Shown here piece by piece: positions 12,219-25,600 of a DNA stretch of 64,000 bases (position 1 is its first letter; every line of letters begins with the position of its first letter). Location of the stretch: contig OZ025248.1 of assembly GCA_964019135.1 (NCBI GenBank), positions 49,159,670 to 49,223,669 on the forward strand, read 5' to 3'. The notes under the pieces were generated by a model, which saw only the letters and a program-made list of their open reading frames with translations, was not told the origin of the DNA and searched no databases. The stretch comes from Arenicola marina (lineage: Eukaryota > Annelida > Polychaeta > Arenicolidae). Position numbers and translations under genes: made by a program.

Positions 12219-12313
12219 GCCTGAACGTTCAGACGTTACAGTTTGACAGTCTGATGCTGACTGTTACAGTCACAAGAACAAGTGTCAAGACTGTAACGTC
12301 TGAACATTCAGGC
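12219..12313. mobile_element. 95-bp hairpin MITE
   Basis: 24-bp terminal inverted repeats (GCCTGAACGTTCAGACGTTA..., one mismatch) at 12219-12242 and 12290-12313, flanked by TA on both sides (12217-12218, 12314-12315). The interior continues to pair partially around TTGACAGTC/GTGTCAAGAC. Confidence 0.75.
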
Positions 12314-12315
12314 TA

Positions 12316-13941
12316 TATATATGTATGATGTTTGGAACGATCATGAGAAAATGTGTCAAAGCCAACGAGATCGTAAGTAAAGTATGTTAAACGACAGTAC
12401 TACGAGAAGACTTCGTCATCGTGCATGTGAATGTCCCCAAAATGTTTGCTTAATTACCCTAATTCCAAAAGAGACAACAGCTTGATTTAGTCATTTTATT
12501 AAAGCTGGTCATAGACAACGTATCGCAAATGTATTTCGCGGTAGAATTATACACATACACGTACGCATAAGCATTAAACACATCATTACATCGTTGCACG
12601 CTACAAGCAATGAACACATCGCCTTTAACTACCCAACAAACATCACCTTCGTATATAACATTGTTCATAAAATGCTTCCACTTAGCGGGCGATTTCATAA
12701 CAAACAACGTGGAAATATTTCACGCTTATACAAACTTCACATTTATGTTCCAGGTTATACATACATAGCAGAGGATTTGGAATATTCTTACATATACGTA
12801 TATATGTGAATAAACCCAGGACGCATGGCATAATATACTCTGGCCCCATTGTGATTGTGGTTGATTAATAGAAGCAATCGAATAGATGATATAATTACCG
12901 GTATTTTTCTTTCACAATCCTTCTAATCGCATTGTCCGCGCCATCTATAACGATGCGTCCTCCACATATTAAAGTTTATATATGAATCCAGTAAATGTTA
13001 CCCTAAAAACTGTATCATTAATTTGTTCATCTATCAACGTGAAGAAGTGGTAATATAACGCTATGCAATTCGCGCTTCTCTCTAATACACGTTACAGGAA
13101 GGGAACCCAATTGCATGATAACACCTGTACGAGGTATGAAACCATGGATCCCTCCCATATCACATTAGATACAGAATTTATAAAAAAAACAGGTGCGTTA
13201 AGTCGTCGATAGATTTCGTGTTTGGGAAAGTATCTGCATCGTTATTTCGACCTCAAGGTCGTACCGTGGAACTTCGATACAAATAGCACCTATGTGGATG
13301 TGATCAATTCCTTCGTTTCTGACCCGATGAGCAAATCCAACATCTAATGGGAACAAAAGGAATGTACAATAAAAGTCAGACCCGTAATACAACAATTAAA
13401 AGTATTGACTTATTATATCCGTTCTACATTGCAAAGGTCGTAATACAAAAGTAGGGCAGTTACATAAAATACTTTCGTTAAATATATACTTCGATGTTAA
13501 GTGATTTGAGCACTCTCTTTTCGTCATGTTATTTGTCAGCTTGATCTGTTGGAACTTACACCGAGCGATCGTGGTAGTTTTCAGATCTAAAGCAATTGCA
13601 TCAATGCATTCAGATGCATTGATATACTGGTCAAAAATATGGGTTTCCAATCCAGTAGTCAAGTTAAGAATATGGTATCATATATAATTTGCAAATGATA
13701 GTGATTCGATGGGGCAAATATTATGCAATTGGAGACCTGCTGGATGTGAAGAAACGGTACGTGGTACACAGGAGAAGTATACATCAAGTAAAGACTGTAG
13801 CATGTGGGTCATATGACTGATACAAAGCTCATACAAAATTTGTTTCGTAAAAAAATATACTCTTCGATTAATCGTTTCATTACGACATAGGTTTGATTAG
13901 CACCTTAATTCACCTCACCGCTCACCGAACACACACAGCGC
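12316..13941. other. No recognised gene
   Basis: AT-rich. Short minus frames at 13662-13396 and 13395-13198 were checked as possible Slo1 terminal exons or LINE continuation, without a match. 13120-13100 (minus) has a CAG-GTG start but no Slo1-like tail. Confidence 0.4.
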
Positions 13942-14421
13942 TTACGTCACACATGCAAGGGGACGCACCATCCCATACAAACAAATAGAAAATATGTTAC
14001 TCCACGCATGCATACTGGTCCTGTGTGAACTGCAACGTATATTTAGACCGCGTATAGTATGATTATAACGGTGTAAGACAATGCCATTGTATAAAGTGTA
14101 GTCTTTGTCCTTGAAATAACACCGGCTAAAAGAACGATCACAAGGTCGATCTCCTACGAACTTTACATATGGCCCACATTCAACATCGTGCAACGTTTGA
14201 CCTGCATTTCTCGTTGACGAGCGCGTTATGATTACAAACATGGTTTCATTAATATTACATATTGGTATCCTCATTTCATTGATTTGATAACACGACAATC
14301 CGTAACAGTGTGATAATTGGCACAAACTAACAAACCATTTGGCAAATAATTCTCTTTTGTGATGACCAATGTAGCAGTCATTAATGTACTTGATATCGCA
14401 GTTCATGTCACCCACCACCAT
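13942..14421 (-). pseudogene. LINE endonuclease remnant (CR1-like)
   Basis: A 159-codon minus frame with VVGDMNCD near its start, the GDxN motif of AP-type LINE endonucleases, and MFVIITRSSTRNAGQTLHDV about 80 residues later. That resembles the Asp/Thr-Ser...GLSDH region that ends this domain in CR1/Jockey-type elements. A stop lies just upstream of the frame and the matching is patchy, so this is a decayed fragment. No reverse transcriptase motifs were seen downstream. Confidence 0.5.
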
Positions 14422-14857
14422 TATACGGGTCTATTCTACAATGGCACAAATATCAGTCGACAACACATTATTCATGTTATTTGACAGTATAAACACTTCG
14501 CTGGAATCCTCGTTTTCAACTCCAATGATGTCGGCTCTCTCACACTCATCAACACGGGGCGTCTTAAGTTGGCGATGATGGGTTGCAGCGGTTATTCGGC
14601 CGCTAAGATGGTTCCTATATTGTCAATCATCGTAGTCACTTCAGCCAAGACATATATGTTTATTTATAAGCAGTTCCGAATTGTCTGTGTAAATTTGTCC
14701 ATGAAGACGTATCATAATGGAAACGACAGGTTCCAATTGGATGCAGTGCTGTAGAGATGAATTGCGGCAATAACACTAGGCGCGGAGCAGGTCGCCTAAT
14801 TACATCTGCCCCTCGGATAAAGATATATCAGATCTGGACAGCACAGTAGCAAGGGTC

Positions 14858-15590
14858 ATGGATCGAGGGAGGGTAAATAGAGGATCAAGGGAAGGACCAA
14901 ATAGAAGAGGGTCAAGGGAGGGTAAATAGAGGAACAAGGGAAGGACCAAATACAAGAGGGTCAAGGGAGGGTAAATAGAGGAAGAAGGGAAGGACCAAAT
15001 AGAAGAGGGTCAAGGGAGGGTAATTAGAGAAACAAGGGAAGGACCAAATACAAGAGGGTCAGGGGAGGGTAAATAGAGGAAGAAGGGAAGGACCAAATAG
15101 AAGAGGGTCAAGGGATGGTAAATAGAGGATCAAGGGAAGGACCAAATAGAAGCGGGTCAAGGGAGGGTAAATAGAGGATCAAGGGAAGGACCAAATAGGA
15201 GCGGGTCAAGGGAGGGTAAATAGAGGATCAAGGGAAGGACCAAATAGAAGCGGGTCAAGGAAGGGTAAATGGAGGATCAAGGGAAGGACCAAATAGAAGA
15301 GGGTCAAGGGAGGGTAAATAGAGGATCAAGGGAAAGACCAAATAGAAGCGGGTCAAGGGAGGGTAAATAGAGGATCAAGGGAAGGACCAAATAGGAGCGG
15401 GTCAAGGGAGGGTAAATAGAGGATCAAGGGAAGGACCAAATAGAAGAGGGTCAAGGGAGGGTAAATAGAGGATCAAGGGAAGGACCAAATAGGAGCGGGT
15501 CAAGGGAGGGTAAATAGAGGATCAAGGGAAAGACCAAATATGAGCGGGTCAAGGGAGGGTAAATAGAGGATCAAGGGAAGGTCAATGGAG
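14858..15590. repeat. 49-bp minisatellite, about 15 units
   Basis: Unit made of AATAGAGGATCAAGGGAAGG then ACCAAATAGAAG(C/A)GGGTC and AAGGGAGGGTA. Purine-rich on the plus strand throughout, a homopurine-like tract. Confidence 0.93.
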
Positions 15591-15664
15591 GGTCGAGGAA
15601 GAGGTCAAGTACGGGCACGGGCGCGTGATAAACACCATTCGTTTTGCCATTTTTCAGTAGACCA

Positions 15665-15980
15665 ACTCAAGGATGACGCCAAGGAGAGGATGGTGCCACG
15701 GTGAGGATGATGCCACGGCGATGATGACGCTATGGCAAGGATGATGCCAAGGCGATGATGATGCCATGGCGTGAATGATGTCATGGCAAGGATGATGCCA
15801 AGGCGATGATGATGCCATGGCGTGAATGATGTCATGGCAAGGATGATGCCACGGCGAGAATGATGCCACGAAGAGGATGATGCCATGGCGAGGGTAATGC
15901 CATGGCGAGGATGATGCCAAGACGAGGATGATGCCACGGTGAGGATGATGCCATTGCAAGGGTGATGCCAAAGTGAGGGG
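15665..15980. repeat. 17-bp minisatellite, about 18 units
   Basis: Core GATGATGCCAWGGCGAG. At 15739-15842 a 51-bp three-unit block (GGCG-ATGA / TGGCGTGA / ATGGCAAG) occurs twice, a small higher-order repeat. Both open minus frames here are artefacts. Confidence 0.9.
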
Positions 15981-16517
15981 ATGCCTCACACCTAACATGC
16001 TTCATAACTTGGTTGTCGCTTCATCCCCAGATTCTGTGCTGGCACTGAATTGCTGGAGGCAGTACACCTGTGACAGTAAAAACAAACCGAGATACGTCAG
16101 TGATCAACTTCACTGGGGACTCCAGGGGCGGGCGGGCGGGGTGGGGCGGGGCCTCTCATATATCAATAGGAAATAGCTAGAGCAGCACTGTCCGTCCGTT
16201 TTCCGTCAGTCAGACCGCACCTGCCGAGTGATAGGTTTTGTCCCCCCCCCTCCCCCCCCCCCTTCACGAAATATGCTTTTGATGTTAAAACTATCGACTA
16301 AAATTAAGGCTTTGTCGTCGAAATCATCACAACGCTTCATTTTGCATTGTATTTATGACATTTAGACAAAAGAATGAAATTCAATAGTACAATGACCCGA
16401 AATCAAAAACCATATACGATATCGTACACCGAGATTTGCCGCAGATAACAACAGAATCTACGACCTCCTGACACATCGTACAGATTCAGATAACACGGAC
16501 CCAGGGCTGTAACGTAC
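15981..16517. other. 3' flank of Slo1 exon 23; terminal exon not found
   Basis: Holds a C-run (16242-16262) and a dispersed repeat at 16411-16465. The next Slo1 exon should lie on the minus strand at or below this stretch, but no frame resembling the conserved tail was recognised. Confidence 0.4.
16411..16465 (+). repeat. Dispersed repeat, copy 1 of a pair
   Basis: TCGTACACCGAGATTTGCCG then CAGATAACAACA is shared with 38700-38745 (one G/C change). Same orientation, about 40-45 bp. Family unknown. Confidence 0.65.
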
Positions 16518-16679
16518 CTTGTCGGAAGGGAACAGACCGAATTCTGCCGGAGGGTTGGTGATGATGTATCGGTTGTACGAGCCGAGCGAGGGCCTGGGGT
16601 CCAGCTGCCTGTACAGACCCAGGCAGAGGATGCCTTCCCTTCTCAAGGCCCCCACAAACAGACCGCCGTAAACACCGTT
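16518..16679 (-). CDS. Slo1: Slo1 exon 23: last exon found
   Basis: 54 codons, residues 1044-1097. [20 protein letters not shown] matches human KRYVITNPPYEFELVPTD. A GTACGT donor follows, so a further exon is expected. If unspliced, the frame runs 19 codons more to a stop at 16458. No exon for the conserved tail was recognised below 16518. Confidence 0.93.
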
Positions 16680-19600
16680 CTGAAGGAAGGGAGGTGTGAG
16701 AGTCACAGTGGTTAGAACCCTATTATAATATGGATAGGTGCTACCTAAAAAATGCGAGCGTATATTTATTAATTCAGATATTCGGAGGGGATAAATCTTG
16801 CCATAAAGAATATCTTTGGCGGGATGACGTATACCATGCACATGCTTGTGGCAGATCATTCGGTTGCTTAGGAGCTCCCATTGTGACGTCATGTTTATGA
16901 CATTTTGATGTCACAACTACTCACTATGACAGCAGCCGATGGGCGGTCACCAAGAGCGCTCTGCTTGGCAACAGAAATTTAGCCCGTCGCTTATAAATTA
17001 GGCTTCAACCTCTCTTTGCTTGAATATATTTATGTACAGCTGATATTTACTCCGAATCCGAAAACGTCTCATGGGGGTTGTTACGCGAAATGAAAGTCTT
17101 AAGCCTATGCTTGACATGGACTTTGCATATGCATGCATGTTACCTTAAGAGCTCGCTTGCGCTCGCTATTAATCGGTAATCCGCTACCTTCTTACAGAAA
17201 CTTGTTAATTCTAAAATTGGGCTCTTTCTTGTAACATATTTGCAATGAGAACACACCTGCGAAGGATAGTAGATAGTAGAAAGTAACATATAACAATTAA
17301 GACAACACGTTTACACTTAAACCCATTAACGTTAATAAAAAAAAACATTTATCATAGCTCAATGTCACTTAAAACAGTCATTATTATTAAAAAAGAAAAC
17401 CTGGAATATGGTGAACGACGAGCGCGCCACCTGTGGGACTGACCGAGTACTCCTGCAGAGGGCCGTCCTCCAGGGGGAGCATGGTGATAGTGCACCGCTG
17501 GCGCGTTCTCAGGATCTGGTCACGTGACTGGGCGCCCTCCACCAGCCCCTGCCCCTCGGCCAGGATCTGGTCCAGCTCCGCGGTGAAGCCGCCCGTGATT
17601 AACATCCGGATCAGGCTCAGGGACTCCGAGTTGAAGTAGGTCTAAAGTAAGGCAGGGTGGCGTTATTACCGTTATCAAATCAGCGCCGCATGTTTACCTT
17701 CGTCTAGATAATAGTACATACTAGTTTAAACCAATAGACCGTTCCAGGCGAAATTATGGCAGGCGCGTGTCTCGGGTGAACTCTAGCTCGCTCTGCGCTG
17801 CATAGCATGTAAAAGGCGAGTGCTGAGTTACAGCTGCATAATTTTCAACAGTTTATCAGGTTAACAGGGTGTTTTCTAAAAACAGAAACCCTCTGATACA
17901 GATAAATATCTTTACTATAAAAAAAAATCATTTTAGGAACGAGATGGAGGCACAAAAGCCGTGAAAACAGCTGATATATATGCCAACGGGCGAATGGAAA
18001 GACCGTCACAACGCTGTGCGTAGCAGGAAAATGGCCATATTCCCAGTTTGCTGATGTTCTTCAGTGCGAAAATAATTATCGTTCTGGCGTCTATTTTGTC
18101 TAGATCGAAAATCGAATTGAAAAATATATGTTGTACAGAATATTTAACTTGGTGAACGATGTGTGCCGACTATAACTTGTTATAAAGCGATGACATGGAC
18201 TGTCGCTGTCACTGTCTTGTCAATGCAAATCTGAGTGCACTGTGGTGGCTCGAGCAACTCAGGAATGTCGAACGGGAAGCCTAACAGATAACACTGTTAA
18301 ACTGTTCTTAATCTAGTGCAATATAAGCTGTGCTTCCATTACATAATGTAATACTTACAGGAAAGTTTATAGGAACATCCTGTTTGTTTGTTCTGTGAGT
18401 AACAATGCCATAGCACCAATCTATCCCCGGCACATGAAACGTTTAAGCCGGGCACCTGGACCCGAACTCCATAGGCATGCATGGTAAACGCATGCGAGAA
18501 TCTGGTTTCTAAGCCGTCACACGCAGTGTCTATTTATGACGATAGATGTCGCCTGGATTATCTGGAACGGTCTATAGGTAGTTTGGTGTCCTACGTACTA
18601 GTTAAAGAACGAGCTAGAGTGCATTCGCAAACATAAAGCACACGCGATAGCGTCAAGTTCTATATTTCAAGCGATTTCTTTAGCGTACCTATAAAATTGG
18701 TATAACATTATAGTTCTGATCATGATTTACGTGGTTCATTTTCCATGTTTGGATACAAGAAATCAGCTATTGTATGAATTGCACTGCACGACTAATACTG
18801 AGCATTAGGGGAACAACGGCTTTACCTTAAAATGACAAAACGACCGATCAACTAATGCACCAGTCAATGTGAAGCCCCAGGGAGGAGGGCGGGGGTGGGA
18901 AGGCGTGGGACAAGTATACATTTGGACAGTCTTGTTTTTAAAATCCCCACACAAGGGTCAAGTCATCCCGTCTAACTTACCTTAATGCAACTCCCCTTTA
19001 ACGCTTCTACTTTAAAATAGATCATCCATAGATGCCACGTCAACTGTAATATGATGTATCCTGAATTATTAAACACATGTGACCTTCAGTAGAAATGGCA
19101 TGACCAATGCAATCGATAACTGTCGAATTGCCATGCATTTTGAACTTTCTGATCTAATAGGGCTGTATAGTTCTCGCGGGTTCTATTTCCGGTTTAGGTC
19201 TTTTGGGGACCAACAAAAAAACACGTGCTCATAGAACCAGTGCGCATCACGCTGGTGCCTTGCTTCAAATGCGTAACGCGCACTCATTGTGGTGAACGTT
19301 TTAGTGTTGGGAACCGGCCAGCTGCGCGGTTTGTGCGTAAAGAATCGAGTGGGTGTGAAACTATTTTTTGTTTGCTTTGGTCCAGGCATTGTTAACTATA
19401 AGATCATAATATAGTTAAAGATAAGACATTTATCTCTCCATAATGCATATGGTCCGTTCGATGAGACTGTTGGAAGCGTTGTATTTTGAGCCAAATCATC
19501 GATGTTTACAGTTCTAGACACGCGCGTCATGATCATTATTACATCATACGACATGGAAAACCCCGCGCAGCACATTAGATCGCCTGACACTGACAGTCAC

Positions 19601-22600
19601 TCATGAGAAAACCGCATTCTGGTTTATCAACTGCCTAACCGCTCATACATTACATAAATCTACTCGGATAGTTATAATTCGGATATGCACAGAACTTTAG
19701 TGGTTAGTTGTGCTCCCAAGGACAGCATTAGCCGATTTTGTGTGTGAGGCGAGTGAAGGCAAACAACCGGAAGGTAGGCAGCTCGTACAGGCCGTTGATG
19801 CTAGGCATTGACGCAGAGCATATCCCTGTCTCGTGGGGTCTCGATAAGATCCCGAAGTGACTGTACAGACCTATACACCCCCACCCCCCGTTGGACTTAA
19901 CATTGACTTATGCATTCCATTATGTATTATTGTCTGTCATGAAATTTGCAGCTGAGCTCGGCTCGACTGATTACACCATGACACTTAGCGGAGTCAAGCG
20001 AGTCAATATTAACAATATCTGTATACTGTTTTGTCGTTTATTCTTTAACTAACGCACACTTACGTTAACAAAACACGGCTAGGTCTGTTTCCCGGTGCAT
20101 TATGCCAGATAATGAACACTTAAGGGAAAGGCGTGATGTCAAACATTTTTTAACTGAAGGTCACAGCTTTGTCGGTGTACCACATGCAGACACTATTGAG
20201 AGGATTGTATTTCGTAGGTAGGTCTCGTGCGACAAAATAATATTTAATCGAAAATATTATTGGAAATATATTTAGGTTTTTGCCTGATTTGCTATCATAA
20301 ACTAAATGTACGAAACTCCCAGACTGACCGGAACCGGAAACGACATGAGGCCCATAAAATGTGTAAGCTGTGCATGTGCTGTCTATGCATTTATCGGTCT
20401 GGAGCTGGAGTGGCTTAACGCCCGTCAGGATAATTACCTCAGAGCATCATTATCTGTATAGTTTAGGTATTTTTCTGCGAGCAGCATTGTCTCATTCAAT
20501 CTATGCCCTTGTGTCCTCTCTACGTCGATAACTGAATGAAGCAAACTGAGCATTGGGTAAACGTTCACCGTTTCCGACTATTTGTCTACGTATAAATCGC
20601 TATGTAATACACCGATCCAGGCTGTCAATCATTGACTGACGTCACTGTGTGGTGAAAAAAGGTCACGTGCGTTATGTCGGACAAAGAAAGCAGCATGTCA
20701 CTTTGTTGTCAGTTTCAGAGATGAGTACTTCTCAATTGTACCTACCATCAACAATTCATACTCGCGATTAAGGAAAAAGGACGGGGCTTAGTGTCGGACT
20801 TTGAGAGCCATGGATTAATTCTGATTAAATTCTCCGGAAATTGCCCTTTTACCCACACAAACCGCGGAAACCATCATTATTTACCACAATTTATTTAGGC
20901 AGCTTATCAAGGCATCGTCCGTAGCCATGCCGATTAACCCTGTCCTGCCAAGCCGAGTCACCTTGACTAGCATCCATACCCTGGCCCAATTAACTACCCT
21001 GCCCAGCCACCCTACCCTACCACACAGCCGAGTCGCCCTACTCAGTCACCCTAACAACCTACCCTGCCCAGTCACCTTACCAACCCACCCTGCCCAGCTA
21101 CCCTACCCATCCGCCCTGCCCATCTACCCTACCCCGCCACCCGGCCCAGCCTCCCTGCCCAGCTTTCCTTCCTAACCATCCTGCCCAGCCTTCCTTCCCA
21201 TTCACCAAATCCAGCCTTCCTTTCCATTCACCCAGCCCAGCCTCCCCGCCCAGCCTTCCTTCCCAGACACCCAGCCCAGCCTCCCCGCCCAGCCTTCCTT
21301 CCCAGGCTCCAGCCCAGCCTCCCCGCCCAGCCTTCCTTCCCAGGCACCCAGCCCAGCCTCCCCGCCCAGCCTTCCTTCTCAGGCACCCAGCCCAGCCTCC
21401 CTGCCCAGCCTTTCTTCCCAGGCACCCAGCCCAGCCACCCTGCCCAGCCTTCCTTCTCAGGCACCCAGCCCAGCCTCCCTGCCCAGCCTTCCTTCCCAGG
21501 CACCCAGCCCAGCCTCCCTGCCCAGCCTTCCTTCCCAGCTTTCCTTCCAAACCATCCTGCCCAGCCTTCCTTCCCATTCACCAAACCCAGCCTTCCTTCC
21601 CATTCACCCAGCCCAGCCTCCCCGCCCAGCCACCCTGCCCAGCTTTCCTTCCTAACCATCCTGCCCAGCCTTCCTTCCCATTCACCAAACCCAGCCTTCC
21701 TTCCCATTCACCCAGCGCAGCCTCCCCGCCCAGCCACCCTGCCCAGCCTTCCTTCCCAGACACCCAACCCAGCCTCCCCGCCCAGCCTTCCTTCCCAGGC
21801 ACCCAGCCCAGCCTCCCCGCCCAGCCACCCTGCCCAGCCTTCCTTCCCAGGCTCCAGCCCAGCCTCCCCGCCCAGCCTTCCTTCCCAGGCACCCAGCCCA
21901 GCCTCCCCGCCCAGCCTTCCTTCTCAGGCACCCAGCCCAGCCTTCCTGCCCAGCCTTCCTTCCCAGGCACCCTGCCCAGCCTTCCTTCCCAGGCTCCAGC
22001 CCAGCCTCCCCGCCCAGCCTTCCTTTCCAGGCACCAAGCCCAGCCTCCCTGCCCAGCCTTCCTTCCCAGGCACCCAGCCTAGCCTCCCCGCCCAGCCTTC
22101 CTTCCCAGGCACCCAGCCCAGCCTCCCCGCCCAGCCACCCTGCCCAGCCTTCCTTCCCAGGCTCCAGCCCAGCCTCCCCGCCCAGCCTTCCTTCCCAGGC
22201 ACCCAGCCCAGCCTCCCTGCCCAGCCTTCCTTCCCAGGCTCCAGCCCAGCCTCCCCGCCCAGCCTTCCTTTCCAGGCACCCAGCCCAGCCTCCCCGCCCA
22301 GCCTTCTTCTTCCCAGTCTCCCTGCCCAGCCACCCTGCCCAACCACCCTGCCCAGCCTCCCCGCCCAGGCTCTCTGCCCAGCCACCCCGCCCAGTTTGCG
22401 ACTGATTGCCGTACCGTACTCATGAGCGTATCCAAAACGCTGGCGGCGAAGGCGCGTCCGCAGCAGAAGGGTTGCGTCATGTAGAGAGGGACGTCAGGAT
22501 CATCCTCGTCATCCTGATCCAGAAACTGCGCGTTGTAGTCGTTGGCTACCAGAGCAGAAGTCAAGAATTAAACCATGCACCCACACAAACTGGCCAACAA

Positions 22601-25600
22601 ACATAGATGACAAATTAGGAATACACGATATAAAATGCATAGATTTTACTTACATCATTATCGAGGTAATAAATAATAGTTGATTACCCAGTTCCGTCAG
22701 CATGGGGATGCAAGCACCGGAGGTCGCTCGATGTGTCAACTCTGACGACGAACTGCTCCCTGAAAGCAAGACAGACAAATGATTTTTTTTTTTTTTTATC
22801 GATTGGAAAATCCCTTATATATTTTCACTATATATTATGCGCTTTTGACGCAGTACTTGAAGGCGACACTTTCATAACTCGAGCATCTAAAACCGTTTGT
22901 ATTCGGATTTATTGCGAGTACTGTTATCTGAACTTTTTTTCTTTTCGCCAATACCACGTACACAGGTTAGTTAGTTACATAGGTGGAAAGAAACAATCAA
23001 ATGTGACGAGTAGTTGAAAATCAATGAGCTTCTTAAAAGCCGCTTGACTATATCATCAACAGTTCACCCACGTGGTGATCTGAGCAGGGACAAGGTCTGC
23101 ATGGTCTCGCTGGGATTGTTGGACTTCCATAGGTCAGAGAGCGCCTGGAAACTCATGGTCTTGATGTTGAGAGAGCACAAGATGGCCTCCTTGTCCACGA
23201 GGTAGAGGTCTTCGGTCAGACTCTCGTTGGCGGTCAGAATGACGCACATGTGACATTTGTCGATTTTGATGGCACGCAGGTCAGACCGGTTCAGCGGGGA
23301 GCCCTGGGCGTAAACATCACGTAGCAAGGGTAACGTTACAGATGAATTTATTGCTCGTAAGAATTGTAGACTGGGTGGAAGGGATTGGATATGCTATATG
23401 AGTTCTATATATAGATAGGGTTTTGAAAGCGTCAACAAGAAAATGGTTCATTAGTTAGGACATCGCCTTATTATCGCCCAGACCCATCTATATGGGCCCA
23501 ATAGCAGCTGCATGGACTGCGCGGTGGCTACACCGGGCCAATGTATAGGTCCTGGGGCAGTGATAATGAGAGGATGAAATGGCCCCGATCGAGGCACAGC
23601 CGCAATCCGTTGATCGCTACCTCGCCGGTTCCCCGGTATATCTAGTATGTATAGCGCAGGTTGTCTACTTACCAGCCGTACGTATATGTCAGGGAACACG
23701 GCCAGACTAGGCCACTCCTTGCGCAGAAACTGCTCGTCGCCCACCAACACAACCGTCTTTATCTCCCCCTGGCGGAAGGTTGAGGCCCTCAGAGGCATCA
23801 CGAAGTTACACAAGCCGACTTCCGGTTGCGTGCCGTCGTTAAACAAGCACAGCACCACGTGGTTTTTCAGGCGTCGCATGACGTCACCATTCTTGCTCGG
23901 TGACTGAAATGCGACAATAATAATTATATGAACTGCATGCTTCAGACAATATGGTTGGAGCACGGGCGCCAGGCATAGGTGCCATCATTTTAAACGATTA
24001 ACTTACATAATTGCCAAGATTCTTCGTTCTATATAAGCCCATATTTATAATATGCATATATAGTTCGCAGGCCTATATATCACCTCATAATTAAGCTTAA
24101 TACAGTAGGCTACCTAGATGGTGCTTAGTTGGTCTATAGGTAAACATTGTAGCGTGGTTTACGGTGAACATGTGGTGTACTAAAAGATGACCCGTCCAGA
24201 GATACTCACCAGGATGCATTCCTCGAACACTCGCTCCTTACAGTGGTGGAAGAGACCCGTGGAATCAAACTGCTCCAGATTGTCACCTGGGTCCACTTGA
24301 GCCGTGTGGACACTGCAACAACGCAAGTTTGGTATTGCGCCACATACATATCTTGGGATATTTATGGGCTCCTAGTTTATGATCGCAGTCTCCGTCGCCA
24401 CTATAGTGAAGGCAAAGAAGCAGGGGTTATGTGGTTATCTGAAATCCCTCCATTTAAAGCCAAACCGACGAATATATGGGCATAAGGCCTCTTAGAGAGT
24501 GCGCCGCGCGCACAAACGCAAAGCACGCTTTGCTCGCTCGAGAAAAATCTGTTACGTTTACTGTGCCTCATTGCGTCATTGCTGGCTGCAATGTAGTTGC
24601 ACCGCGATGAAAGCAACTGGAACCAGCTTCAGTAACGGTTACTGACGTGTCACTGGATGATGAGTGCCCGCTGTCGGAAGGGTCGCCGTAGTCTGGCAAT
24701 GTGTAGATGGCTTTCCGGGGGCTGGGTTCCAAGGCGCCAAGAGATCTAAAAGAACAACACCAACGATCTAATATAATCAAAGTGCATTGAATTTAGGCCA
24801 TATGTTTTATGATCAAGTGATCGATGAGCGTCTATGACGCGGATCGTGAGTCGATAGTCACAGCTATAGACAACACCGTTAGTGTTATTAAATATACATT
24901 TAGAAAGAACATTTAGAAAGGAATAAACGGTTAGCTACTTGGCACAGGTTTATACAGCCGTACGCAGTTAACCACAAACCACAAAACAAAATAAAGTAAA
25001 TATAAAAAATTAAAAGAAAAAAAAGTGCGGTAAAGTGGTTTAATAAATAAATACAAAGGGTCTATGTGCAATGATACAGTGACAAGTGCCATAGTAACTA
25101 CGACGGAAATGACGGAGCGTTCACTATTGAAGCAGAGCGTAACCATGCAACAGTGCTAGTGAGATAAGGATATCAAAATAATGTACAGCGCAAATGGGCA
25201 AGGAACTGATTTTTTTAGATCTAAGGTACTGTTATACGAGATTGTGAGCCAATCGACACCACTCGACGCGTTGTGTTATAGGTTTGCCCCATTTGAAGTT
25301 TTGATTTGAAGTGCAGTGCGATTCGGAAAATTTCGAAATTTGTATTTAACCAAATTTCCCTGGCTGGGGAATCCACGAGGTAAGACGTAGATGGTCACAT
25401 TTTAAGTCACATTCGGGGAATAACCTGATAACATGTCATGCAACATTAATTTCGTTCATTTGATCAGTTTCAAGCAGGTATATATCGATTTAATGGTGAG
25501 TTTTTGCACATTATGTAACTTTCAGTTGATTGTTTCAAGCTCGGAGCTGATGTTTTGGCGTGGACTAGGGACTATATTGCAATGCATTTCGACCCGATTA

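Noticed and set aside
13198..13662. Minus frames tested as the missing Slo1 terminal exon
   Set aside because: No similarity to the conserved tail that follows the PSDK/PTDL region.
21098..22564. Gly/Trp/Lys-rich repeat proteins on the minus strand
   Set aside because: Artefact of the 39-bp array; the frame that runs into the calcium-bowl exon simply reads through its donor.
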